Source: Thiobacillus sp. UBA6918
Lineage (GTDB): Bacteria; Pseudomonadota; Gammaproteobacteria; Burkholderiales; Thiobacillaceae
Reading direction: 5' to 3'
Assembly: GCA_002450925.1 (NCBI GenBank)
Contig: DKAU01000106.1
Span: 1 to 17,417, forward strand
Length of the DNA stretch: 17,417 bases
Positions 1 through 7,446 of this stretch are shown one piece after another (the first letter of the stretch is position 1; every line of letters begins with the position of its first letter). The notes under the pieces were generated by a model that was not told the origin of the DNA, did no database searches, and worked only from the letters and a program-made list of their open reading frames with translations. A program made the translations under genes and the position numbers.

Positions 1-22
1 TCGAGTCCCGTCCGCTCCGCCA
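1..22 (+). tRNA. tRNA-Asp, 3' end only (5' part lies outside the window)
   Basis: The first 22 bases read as the distal T-loop and T-stem, the 3' acceptor strand CCGCTCC, the discriminator G and an encoded CCA. This matches the 3' end of bacterial tRNA-Asp, whose acceptor 5' strand is GGAGCGG. The anticodon is not in the window, so the identity rests on the acceptor and T-arm match to E. coli tRNA-Asp from memory. A terminator follows directly and then ppiD. A tRNA just before ppiD is common in betaproteobacteria. Confidence 0.8.
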
Positions 23-27
23 ATAAC

Positions 28-58
28 AAAAGAGGCGAACGCAAGTTCGCCTTTTTTA
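28..58 (+). terminator. Rho-independent terminator after tRNA-Asp
   Basis: A perfect 7-bp stem GGCGAAC / GTTCGCC (34-40 with 45-51) closes a GCAA tetraloop. It is flanked by A-rich bases upstream and six T downstream (52-57), so the stem can extend through A-T pairs. It should end the tRNA transcript before ppiD. Confidence 0.85.
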
Positions 59-117
59 TTTCCACTCGCACCCATTTCGGGCGAAAATACTTTTTTTGCA
101 TAATCAGAGACAAATCC

Positions 118-2013
118 ATGCTGGAAGCCATTCGAAGTCATGCTCAGGGCTGGTTGGCCAAACTTATCCTTGCGTTGATCACCATTCCGTTTGCTTTGTG
201 GGGCATAGATTCATATTTCAGGTCGGGAGGAAAAACCGAACTGGTCGCCAAGGTTGGCGATGGGGGGGTTACCCGCCAGGTTTTCCAGGACACGCTCAGG
301 GAACAGGCTGACAGGCTGCGTCAGCAACTGGGACCGAATTTTGATCAGGCCATAACTGAAAGTACCGAGTTTCGTCAGCAAGTGCTGAATGCTTTGATTG
401 AAGAAGAGGCCATGCTGCAGGAAGCAATTGCAGCAGGGTTGCAAGTACAGGATTCGCAGATTGCCGCCGTGATACAGCAGATCCCGCCATTCCAGGAAGA
501 TGGAAAATTCTCACAGGAAAGGTACAAGAGGGTGCTGGCGCAACGCGGTTATACCCCTGCATATTTTGAGAATCGCCTGCGGCGCGACATCATGCTTGAA
601 ATTCTGCGTCAGCCCATGCTGGTGGGTTCAATGATTCCATCTACTTCTGTCGATCTGACCGCAAAAGCTGCAGGTCAGCGCCGCGAAGTTTCATGGCATG
701 AAATCCGCCCATCAGCTGTTGCCGCCAAGGTTGATGTGACCGACAAGGATATCCAGAATTATTACGATGCACACAAGGCCGAATATACGGAACCTGAAGC
801 TTTGCGAGTCGAATATGCCGTTCTCTCGATGGACGAACTTGCCAAGTCGATCCAACCCACCGACAAAGAAATCCAGGACTATTTCGCGGCAAACTCTTCA
901 AAATTAGGCCCGCCAGAAGAGCGTAGTGCCAGCCATATCCTGATTACGGCTGCTGAAGGAGACGCAAATGCTCGTAAGCAGGCCAAGTTCAAGGCCGAGG
1001 AATTGCTGGCGGCTGTACAGAAGTCGCCGAAATCTTTTGCTGAAATTGCCAAAAAGGAATCGCAGGACCCTGGGTCCGCAGCCCAAGGCGGCAGTCTTGG
1101 CAGCTTCGGACGAGGCATGATGGTAAAACCATTTGAAGATGCCGTGTTCTCGATGAAACCCGGCGACATGAAGCTGGTTGAGTCTGAATTCGGCTTCCAT
1201 GTCATCCGCTTGGACGGGATAAAATCCACCACGCCAAATCTTGCTGGGGCACGGGCACAAATCGAGGAAGAAATCAGAAGACAGCAGGCTCAAAAACGCT
1301 ATGCCGAGGCGGCTGAGAATTTCAGCAATCTTGTATATGAAAAGGCAGACAGCCTTAAGGCAGCGGCTGACGCCCTCAAACTGCCAATCAAAACAACTGA
1401 CTGGATGACCAGGAAGGGAGTACCTGCAGAGCCGTTTAATTCAGGGAAGCTTCTGGAAGCGATTTTTGCTGCTGATGCGATCAAGAGCCGTCAGAATGTA
1501 GAGCCTGTGGAGATCAGCCGCAATACCATGGTGGCTGCAAGAGTAATTGACCATCGTCCGGCAAAACAAAAGGATGTAAAAGAAGTTGCATCGCTTATTC
1601 GCGGGAAGCTCGTGACCGAAAAAACAGCAGAGCTTGTTCTAAATCAGGGGCAGTCTCAGATCGAAGAATTGAAGCAGGGCAATGAACCTGCCGGAATCAA
1701 CTGGACGGCATTCAAAGTGGTCGGTCGCCAGCAACCTGAGGGGCTGGACATCAAGACCATGCAAGCCATTATGCGTGCTGATGCCAACAAGCTGCCTTCC
1801 TATGTGGGTTCCCCCATGCCGGATGGAGGGTATCGTGTTGTTCGTGTCACACGCGTGATTGATGATGCCGAGCCGAATCCCATGCTGCTTTCCGCGGTTC
1901 AGGCAGGTTTAAAACAAACCTATTCCCGTGCCGACTTGTTGGCTCAGGCAAATCTGGCCAAAGCCGTGCAAAAGGCCGATATCAAGCCAGGGGCGATAGA
2001 CAAGAAAGAGTAG
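118..2013 (+). CDS. ppiD: PpiD-type periplasmic folding chaperone / peptidyl-prolyl isomerase
   Basis: This 631-residue protein fits the PpiD family: a short cytoplasmic start, one membrane helix (about 12-34), a SurA_N-like periplasmic chaperone region (about 40-200), a parvulin domain (about 268-367) and a long C-terminal periplasmic part. PpiD sits at the SecYEG exit and helps newly exported envelope proteins fold. Parvulin landmarks are visible: His273 in ASHILI, Asp317, the pair Met335/Phe339, and His361 in GFHVIRL. These suggest a working isomerase site, unlike E. coli PpiD, which is reported inactive. The ATG at 118 puts the membrane helix at the expected place. Its ribosome site is weak (AGAGAC, about 9 bases upstream). 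A possible -10, CATAAT at 99-104, lies very close to the start. The gene is monocistronic, bounded by terminators on both sides. Confidence 0.93.
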   Translation: MLEAIRSHAQGWLAKLILALITIPFALWGIDSYFRSGGKTELVAKVGDGGVTRQVFQDTLREQADRLRQQLGPNFDQAITESTEFRQQVLNALIEEEAMLQEAIAAGLQVQDSQIAAVIQQIPPFQEDGKFSQERYKRVLAQRGYTPAYFENRLRRDIMLEILRQPMLVGSMIPSTSVDLTAKAAGQRREVSWHEIRPSAVAAKVDVTDKDIQNYYDAHKAEYTEPEALRVEYAVLSMDELAKSIQPTDKEIQDYFAANSSKLGPPEERSASHILITAAEGDANARKQAKFKAEELLAAVQKSPKSFAEIAKKESQDPGSAAQGGSLGSFGRGMMVKPFEDAVFSMKPGDMKLVESEFGFHVIRLDGIKSTTPNLAGARAQIEEEIRRQQAQKRYAEAAENFSNLVYEKADSLKAAADALKLPIKTTDWMTRKGVPAEPFNSGKLLEAIFAADAIKSRQNVEPVEISRNTMVAARVIDHRPAKQKDVKEVASLIRGKLVTEKTAELVLNQGQSQIEELKQGNEPAGINWTAFKVVGRQQPEGLDIKTMQAIMRADANKLPSYVGSPMPDGGYRVVRVTRVIDDAEPNPMLLSAVQAGLKQTYSRADLLAQANLAKAVQKADIKPGAIDKKE

Positions 2014-2031
2014 CAGATGGGAAGTGATCAT

Positions 2032-2059
2032 AAAAAACGCGCCGGAAGGCGCGTTTTTT
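2032..2059. terminator. Bidirectional terminator between convergent ppiD and fabI
   Basis: A perfect 12-bp inverted repeat: six A then CGCGCC (2032-2043), a GGAA loop, then GGCGCG and six T (2048-2059). The A-run and T-run make it a good intrinsic terminator on both strands, which suits the convergent ppiD (ends 2013) and fabI (ends 2078). Confidence 0.92.
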
Positions 2060-2077
2060 ACTGGGTAAACGATGTGT

Positions 2078-2860
2078 CTATAAGGTGGCGCCAACGGTCG
2101 TGTTGAACCCGGCGTCTACGTATGTAATTTCGCCGGTGATGCCAGAAGCAAGGTCGGAAAGCAGGAAAGCTGATGCATTGCCCACTTCTTCGATGGTTAC
2201 ATTACGGCGTAATGGCGCCTGTTGTTCAACGTGGTTGAGAATGCTGTTGAATCCTGCAATCCCGCCGGCTGCAAGGGTCTTGATCGGTCCCGCGGAAATC
2301 GCATTCACGCGGATGCCCTGTGGACCCAGGCTTTGCGCCATGTAATAGACGCTGGATTCAAGGCTGGCCTTGGCCATGCCCATGACGTTGTAGTTTGGCA
2401 CCGAACGGATGGCGCCCAAATAGGACAATGCCAATAGTGAACCGTTTCGCCCCTGCATCATGGGGCGGGCTGCCTTGGCCAGGGCGGGGAAACTGTAACT
2501 GGAAATGTCATGTGCCACACGGAAGTCTTCGCGCGATATGGAATCGAGGAAATCCCCAGCGAGAGCTGCCTTGTTCACAAAGGCGATGGAATGAACCAGG
2601 CCGTCGAGGCCATCCCACTTCTGCCCCAGTTCTGCGAAGACTTCGGCAATCTGTTCATCGCTGGAAACGTCGCAGGGCAGGGCAATATCGGAGCCGAACT
2701 CCTTGGCAAAATCCATGACCCTGTCCCTTGCGCGGTCGCCTTGGTAGGTAAAAGCCAACTCGGCCCCTTCGCGCTTGCAGGCGCTTGCGATGCCGTAGGC
2801 AATTGAACGATTGCTGATCAGCCCTGTAATCAGGATTTTTTTACCTGCAAGAAAGCCCAT
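2078..2860 (-). CDS. fabI: Enoyl-[acyl-carrier-protein] reductase (NADH), FabI
   Basis: FabI carries out the last step of each fatty-acid elongation round, reducing trans-2-enoyl-ACP with NADH in the cytoplasm. The 260-residue length is normal. It is a short-chain dehydrogenase of the divergent FabI type: N-terminal nucleotide-binding motif (ITGLISNRSIAYG, from residue 11), Tyr147, and the catalytic Tyr157-x6-Lys164 pair. Residue 93 is Ala (HSIAF) where E. coli has Gly; this position contacts diazaborine and triclosan in E. coli, and Ala is a normal variant in other FabI proteins. A ribosome site (AAAGGG) lies about 7 bases before the ATG. The gene stands alone, convergent with ppiD across a shared terminator and divergent from the ABC importer across 73 bases. 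Confidence 0.96.
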   Translation of the reverse strand: MGFLAGKKILITGLISNRSIAYGIASACKREGAELAFTYQGDRARDRVMDFAKEFGSDIALPCDVSSDEQIAEVFAELGQKWDGLDGLVHSIAFVNKAALAGDFLDSISREDFRVAHDISSYSFPALAKAARPMMQGRNGSLLALSYLGAIRSVPNYNVMGMAKASLESSVYYMAQSLGPQGIRVNAISAGPIKTLAAGGIAGFNSILNHVEQQAPLRRNVTIEEVGNASAFLLSDLASGITGEITYVDAGFNTTVGATL

Positions 2861-2889
2861 GTCACACCCTTTGGAAAAACAATGGGTGA

Positions 2890-2895
2890 ATTATA
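2890..2895 (-). promoter_or_regulatory. Probable -10 element of the fabI promoter
   Basis: The minus strand carries a perfect TATAAT here, placing transcription start near 2883 and giving a leader of about 22 bases before the fabI ATG. The -35 position (CAAGCC at a 17-base spacing) is poor, so the call rests on the -10 hexamer and its location in the 73-base divergent gap. Confidence 0.45.
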
Positions 2896-2933
2896 CGCCG
2901 TCAAGGTATGAAGGCTTGGTACACTATGGCACC

Positions 2934-5063
2934 ATGCGCCTCTGGTTCATCTCCCTGTTCTTGCCGGTACTGCTTGCGGGCTGCGGTGAAGTCTGGAACA
3001 ACCCCTATCCGCATGAAGATTCGGGCCAGAACACGCTTTACTCAGTGTTCGAAGAGCGTCCCAAGCACCTTGACCCGGCACGTTCATACAGCAGCAACGA
3101 GGTTGAATTTACCGGCCAGATTTATGAACCCCCGCTGCAATATCATTTCCTCAAGCGCCCCTACACGCTGGAGCCGCTAACTACAGCCGGTTTACCGGTT
3201 GTGCGCTATTGGAGTTCAGATGGCCACGAACTTTCCCCAGAAGCACCTGCCTATGCCATTGCGCGAACTACCTACGACATCTCCATCAAGCCGGGCATTC
3301 GTTACCAGCCACATCCGGCCTTTGCAGTTGAGGAGAGCGGTCAGCCACGTTACCTTGGATTAAACGAGCAGGGGCTGGCCAGCATCAATACGCTTGGTGA
3401 TTTTGTTTACACAGGCACGCGCGAACTGACCGCGGAAGATTACATATATGAAATCAAGCGCCTGGCCAGCCCGAGACTGAATTCGCCCATCTTTGGCTTG
3501 ATGAGCGAATACATTGATGGACTTGATGAATTGAACAGGCAACTGGTGGTAGTGGCAAAATCCTTGCCAAGGGATGCCTGGCTTGATCTGCGGCCCTATG
3601 AATTTCCTGGCGCCAAGGCAACAGGCAGATATAGTTTTCGCATCACACTCAAGACGCACTATCCCCAATTCATTTACTGGCTGGCGATGCCTTTTTTTGC
3701 ACCCGTACCCTGGGAAGCAGAGCGTTTTTATACTCAGCCCGGCATGGCGGAGCGCAACCTAAATCTGGACTGGTTTCCGGTTGGAACGGGTCCTTTCATG
3801 CTGAGCGAGAATGATCCGAACCGGCGCATGGTGATGGCGCGTAATCCGAATTTCCATGGAGAAAATTATCCGACCGAGGGGGAGATTGAAGACAGTAAAA
3901 AAGGGCTGCTGACCGACGCAGGCAAATCCTTGCCGCTGATAGATCGTGCTGTGTTCACTTTGGAAAAGGAGGAGATACCTCAATGGAACAAATTCCTGCA
4001 GGGCTACTACGACGCTTCCGGCATCAGTTCCGACAATTTTGACCAGGCCGTGCAGTTTTCTCCAGAAGGAGAGGCGGACCTTACCTCGGAAATGAAGGAG
4101 AAGGGGATACGTCTTGTAACAGCCGTGACTACTTCCAGCAGCTACATGGGCTTCAACATGAAAGACCCTGTCGTCGGCCATCCTGGTGGAGAATCAGCGC
4201 GCAAGCTAAGGCAGGCGATTTCCATCGCAGTAGATTATGAGGAATACATTTCCATTTTCCTAAATGGCCGCGGCATCCCTGCGCAAGGAGTGCTACCACC
4301 GGGTATCTTCGGCTACAAGGATGACTTCAATTCTGTTGTTTACACTTCTCCTGGCAAGCGCCGCAGTATTGAAGAAGCCAGAAGGCTCCTGGCCGAAGCG
4401 GGATACCCCAATGGACGCAGCGCAAAAACTGGAGAGCCTCTCGTTCTATATTTCGATACCTCAGCTACCGGACCAGATGCCAAGTCGCGTCTCGACTGGT
4501 TGATCAAGCAGTTCAGCAAACTCGACATCCAGTTGGTGATTCGTGCCACTGATTACAACCGCTTCCAGGACAAGATGCTGCAGGGTAATGCACAGATTTT
4601 CCAGTGGGGCTGGAATGCCGATTACCCCGATCCGGAAAACTTCCTCTTCCTGCTATACGGCCCCAATGCCAAGGCAGGCAGGAACGGAGAGAATGCTGCC
4701 AATTACACCAATCCAGAATTTGACCGGCTATTTGTTCAGATGAAAGGCATGGCAAACGGTCAGCAAAGGCAGGAAATCATCGATCGCATGACTTTGATGT
4801 TGCGCGAGGACGCGCCGTGGCTTTTCGGGTTCCACCCCAAGGCATTTAGCCTGCAGCATGCGTGGATGGGAAATGTGAAGCCCAATCTCATGGCCAACAA
4901 CACGCTCAAATACCGTCGTATCGACTTCCTTCAAAGAGAGCGGAAACGTGCTGATTGGAACAAGCCGGTTTTCTGGCCTTTCGTTGTATCACTGCTGCTT
5001 CTGGTTGCAATCGTTTGGCCTGCTTGGCGGCAATATCGCAAACAAGAGGAGGCGAGGGCATGA
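2934..5063 (+). CDS. Peptide-type ABC transporter substrate-binding lipoprotein (SBP_bac_5) with a C-terminal membrane helix
   Basis: This 709-residue protein is the ligand-capturing subunit of an oligopeptide/dipeptide-type importer (DppA/OppA/YejA family). The body from about residue 35 to 670 has family features such as HLDPA near the start, an FPVGTGPF stretch before a RNPNFHG motif, and WNADYPDPENF late in the protein. The ATG at 2934 is chosen because it gives a short lipoprotein signal with lipobox L-A-G-Cys17; upstream in-frame starts would run into fabI. No good ribosome site is visible before it. Unusually, residues about 679-698 form a strong hydrophobic helix followed by a basic tail (RQYRKQEE), so the protein may be fixed to the inner membrane at both ends. 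It is longer than typical family members. The stop overlaps the next start (ATGA). The substrate is unknown; short peptides are the best guess. Confidence 0.88.
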   Translation: MRLWFISLFLPVLLAGCGEVWNNPYPHEDSGQNTLYSVFEERPKHLDPARSYSSNEVEFTGQIYEPPLQYHFLKRPYTLEPLTTAGLPVVRYWSSDGHELSPEAPAYAIARTTYDISIKPGIRYQPHPAFAVEESGQPRYLGLNEQGLASINTLGDFVYTGTRELTAEDYIYEIKRLASPRLNSPIFGLMSEYIDGLDELNRQLVVVAKSLPRDAWLDLRPYEFPGAKATGRYSFRITLKTHYPQFIYWLAMPFFAPVPWEAERFYTQPGMAERNLNLDWFPVGTGPFMLSENDPNRRMVMARNPNFHGENYPTEGEIEDSKKGLLTDAGKSLPLIDRAVFTLEKEEIPQWNKFLQGYYDASGISSDNFDQAVQFSPEGEADLTSEMKEKGIRLVTAVTTSSSYMGFNMKDPVVGHPGGESARKLRQAISIAVDYEEYISIFLNGRGIPAQGVLPPGIFGYKDDFNSVVYTSPGKRRSIEEARRLLAEAGYPNGRSAKTGEPLVLYFDTSATGPDAKSRLDWLIKQFSKLDIQLVIRATDYNRFQDKMLQGNAQIFQWGWNADYPDPENFLFLLYGPNAKAGRNGENAANYTNPEFDRLFVQMKGMANGQQRQEIIDRMTLMLREDAPWLFGFHPKAFSLQHAWMGNVKPNLMANNTLKYRRIDFLQRERKRADWNKPVFWPFVVSLLLLVAIVWPAWRQYRKQEEARA
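5047..5052 (+). promoter_or_regulatory. Strong Shine-Dalgarno site for the first permease
   Basis: A perfect AGGAGG, 7 bases before the ATG at 5060, lies inside the end of the binding-protein gene. It fixes the permease start at 5060 rather than at upstream in-frame codons and supports high, coupled expression of this subunit. Confidence 0.8.
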
Positions 5064-6037
5064 TTCGCTATTTTCTGCGAAGGGTTCTTTACGCATTTCC
5101 AATTCTTGTTGGGGTGAACCTGATCACTTTCTTTCTGTTCTTTGTTGTGAACACGCCGGACAATATGGCGCGTATCCATCTTGGCGTGAAGCACGTCACA
5201 CCCGAAGCCATCCAGCAATGGAAAGCCGAACACGGGTACGACAGGCCCCTTTTCCTTAACAGAGAGCGAAGCGGATTCGACTCGGTCACCGATACCTTGT
5301 TCGTGGACCGCTCGCAGAAGCTTTTCAGTTTCGATTTTGGCAAGGCCGATGATGGTCGCGATATCGCACGTGACATAAAGACACGCATGTGGCCTTCTCT
5401 TGCGATTGCGTTACCTGCATTTATTGTTGGTCTGATGGTCAACATCACCTTTGCGCTCCTGATCATTTTTTATCGAGGCACGCGATTGGAGTATGCAGGT
5501 GTGGTTGGGCTGATTGCCCTGATGTCTATTTCTGGGCTCTTCTACATCATCGCCGGTCAGTATTTCATTGCCAAGCTCTGGCAATGGTTGCCGATTTCCG
5601 GTTTCGGAGAAGGCATAAATGCCTATCGCTTCATTTTGCTGCCTGTGCTGGTTTCGGTAGTGTCGGGAATTGGTAGTGGCGCACGCTGGTATCGGACTAT
5701 CTTTCTTGAGGAGATCGGCAAGGACTATGTGCGCACGGCTCGCGCCAAAGGGCTGTCAGAGTTGCGAGTACTGTTCAGGCATGTGTTGAAGAATGGCATG
5801 ATCCCGGTTTTGACTGGCGCCGTAGTGGTGCTGCCCTTGCTGTTTACCGGAAGCCTCGTAACTGAATCCTTCTTTGGCATCCCGGGCCTTGGAAGCTACA
5901 CCATCGATGCAATACGCTCCCAGGACTTTGCCATTGTCCAGGCCATGGTATTCCTGGGTTCGGTTCTTTACATCATTGGCCTGCTGCTGACCGACATTTC
6001 CTACACGCTTGTAGATCCCAGGGTGAAGCTGTCATGA
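5060..6037 (+). CDS. Peptide-type ABC transporter permease, DppB/OppB/YejB-like
   Basis: This 325-residue integral membrane protein is the first of two permeases forming the translocation channel. It has the OppB-type plan: helix 1 at about 10-30, a long periplasmic stretch (31-110), then five more helices. The cytoplasmic EAA loop that docks the ATPase is at about 216-245 (EEIGKDYVRTARAKG). The ending DISYTLVDPR is characteristic of this permease family. A strong AGGAGG site precedes the ATG, which overlaps the upstream stop by four bases; the 3' end overlaps the second permease in the same way. The order binding protein, permease, permease, fused ATPase resembles yejABEF, a peptide and microcin C importer in E. 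coli, but orthology cannot be settled by eye. Confidence 0.9.
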   Translation: MIRYFLRRVLYAFPILVGVNLITFFLFFVVNTPDNMARIHLGVKHVTPEAIQQWKAEHGYDRPLFLNRERSGFDSVTDTLFVDRSQKLFSFDFGKADDGRDIARDIKTRMWPSLAIALPAFIVGLMVNITFALLIIFYRGTRLEYAGVVGLIALMSISGLFYIIAGQYFIAKLWQWLPISGFGEGINAYRFILLPVLVSVVSGIGSGARWYRTIFLEEIGKDYVRTARAKGLSELRVLFRHVLKNGMIPVLTGAVVVLPLLFTGSLVTESFFGIPGLGSYTIDAIRSQDFAIVQAMVFLGSVLYIIGLLLTDISYTLVDPRVKLS

Positions 6038-7446
6038 GCTTCGTGCCAGAGGTCTTGTGGACCGACGCGCTGATATGGCTGCTTGTATTCGCTTGTACCT
6101 TTTTTGCCTTGCATGTTGTGAGAACGCCCGTGCTTCGGTCTTCCTGGCACACGGTGCTCGAACGACCCATGGGCATGGCATCACTGGTAGTGCTGGGTGT
6201 ATTTGTTGTGATTGGACTGGCTGACAGCCTTCACTATCGAACAAGGTTGGACAACGGGCAGTTGGATGTGGAGGTGAAAAGCATACTGGATCGCGCGCTC
6301 GTTCAGCTAAAACAGCACACAGAACGAACCTATTCGGCGCCTCTGGCAACACATGCGCAGGCCAGGGAAACCATCGAAAAACCAAATGGGGGCCAGGCAC
6401 GAGAGAAGCCACGCCTGCAGTTTGGCGGGGCACATCTTGCTGACCCCGAAAAGGAATGGACCGGAGATGTCCTGATACGTATGGCAAGCGGTTTGAGTTA
6501 TGGGCTGATTGCGAGTATCGGGTTTGTCTGTTTGTTGACGCTGACTTTAAATGCATTCTGGCGGTGCGGAATATCTCATGCCTTTTCCAGATTATGGCGG
6601 CCGCAAGATAAAGACCCGGCCTGGCGCAGCCTGATGTTGTCGTCTTTTCTGCTGCTGTTGGTTTCTGGAATTATTTTCAGCCTGGCTGATGGATACCACG
6701 TGCTTGGGACAGACAAGGTCGGACAGGATGTGCTTTTCCAGACCATGAAGAGCATTCGTACTGGCCTCGTGATAGGCACATTGACCACTTTGGTGACTCT
6801 GCCTGTAGCTATCGGACTGGGACTGCTTGCCGGTTATTTTCGTGGCTGGATTGATGATGTCATCCAGTACGTATACACCACGCTCAATTCCATTCCCTGG
6901 GTGTTGCTGGTTGCTGCAGCTGTACTTATCGTCCAGGTTTTCATCGAGCAGAACGAAAGCAGCTTTTCCTCGGTGGCACAGCGTGCAGATGTAAGACTGC
7001 TGGCGCTGTGCGTGATTATCGGGCTGACTGGATGGACAGGCCTTGCACGCCTGCTTCGTGCCGAGACCCTCAAGTTGCGCGAATTGGACTATGTGACGGC
7101 TGCACGCGCTTTTGGGGTTTCCGGTCCGCGCATTTTGTTGCGACACATTCTTCCCAATGTGCAGCATCTCATCCTGATTTCCATCGTGATGGATTTTTCC
7201 GGACTGGTGCTTGCCGAGGCCATCCTTTCCTATGTCGGTGTCGGTGTCGACCCGGTCATGAACAGCTGGGGAAACATGATCAATGCCGCCCGCCTCGAAC
7301 TGGCTCGCGAGCCTGTAGTGTGGTGGCCGTTGGTGGCCGCTTTCAGTTTGATGTTTGCACTTGTTCTGGCCGCCAATCTTTTTGCCGATGTCGTTCGCGA
7401 TGCCTTTGATCCGCGTGCAGCAGGCAGTAGCGGGGCAAATTCATGA
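6034..7446 (+). CDS. Peptide-type ABC transporter permease, DppC/OppC/YejE-like, with N-terminal extension
   Basis: The second permease has 470 residues, against about 300-340 for typical family members. The C-terminal half is canonical: GTDKVGQDV at 225-233 (the family's GTDxxGRD box), several helices, and the EAA loop at about 342-375 (LRELDYVTAARAFG). The extra length is N-terminal: helices at about 11-29 and 48-66, a hydrophilic, charged segment of roughly 85 residues, and further helices at about 153-175 and 198-217. The ATG overlaps the previous stop (ATGA), and the first helix begins soon after, so the extension is part of the gene and not a wrong start. It may serve the same transporter subtype as the membrane-tethered binding protein, but its role is unknown. 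Confidence 0.88.
   Translation: MSFVPEVLWTDALIWLLVFACTFFALHVVRTPVLRSSWHTVLERPMGMASLVVLGVFVVIGLADSLHYRTRLDNGQLDVEVKSILDRALVQLKQHTERTYSAPLATHAQARETIEKPNGGQAREKPRLQFGGAHLADPEKEWTGDVLIRMASGLSYGLIASIGFVCLLTLTLNAFWRCGISHAFSRLWRPQDKDPAWRSLMLSSFLLLLVSGIIFSLADGYHVLGTDKVGQDVLFQTMKSIRTGLVIGTLTTLVTLPVAIGLGLLAGYFRGWIDDVIQYVYTTLNSIPWVLLVAAAVLIVQVFIEQNESSFSSVAQRADVRLLALCVIIGLTGWTGLARLLRAETLKLRELDYVTAARAFGVSGPRILLRHILPNVQHLILISIVMDFSGLVLAEAILSYVGVGVDPVMNSWGNMINAARLELAREPVVWWPLVAAFSLMFALVLAANLFADVVRDAFDPRAAGSSGANS

Noticed and set aside
76..104. Possible ppiD promoter with -10 CATAAT
   Set aside because: The -35 region is poor and the start would fall about 7 bases from the ATG, so it is noted only in the gene entry.
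2871..2925. Possible plus-strand promoters for the ABC operon (TTGGAA with TATACG; TACACT)
   Set aside because: The first pair has only 15 bases between hexamers and the second lacks a -35 and would leave almost no leader. The operon must have a promoter, but I cannot choose one.
2811..2933. Upstream in-frame start extending the peptide-binding protein into fabI
   Set aside because: It would put 41 residues in front of a clear lipoprotein signal and overlap fabI coding sequence; ATG at 2934 is far more plausible.
6032..6556. Long open frame (174 codons) on the minus strand inside the second permease gene
   Set aside because: It lies wholly antisense to a gene with clear family motifs, its product is unlike any known family, rich in Arg/Pro/Ser, and it has no ribosome site. 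It is a shadow of the coding strand.
6592..7167. 191-codon open frame on the minus strand
   Set aside because: Antisense to the conserved part of the second permease; Gln/Ser-rich composition typical of a shadow frame.
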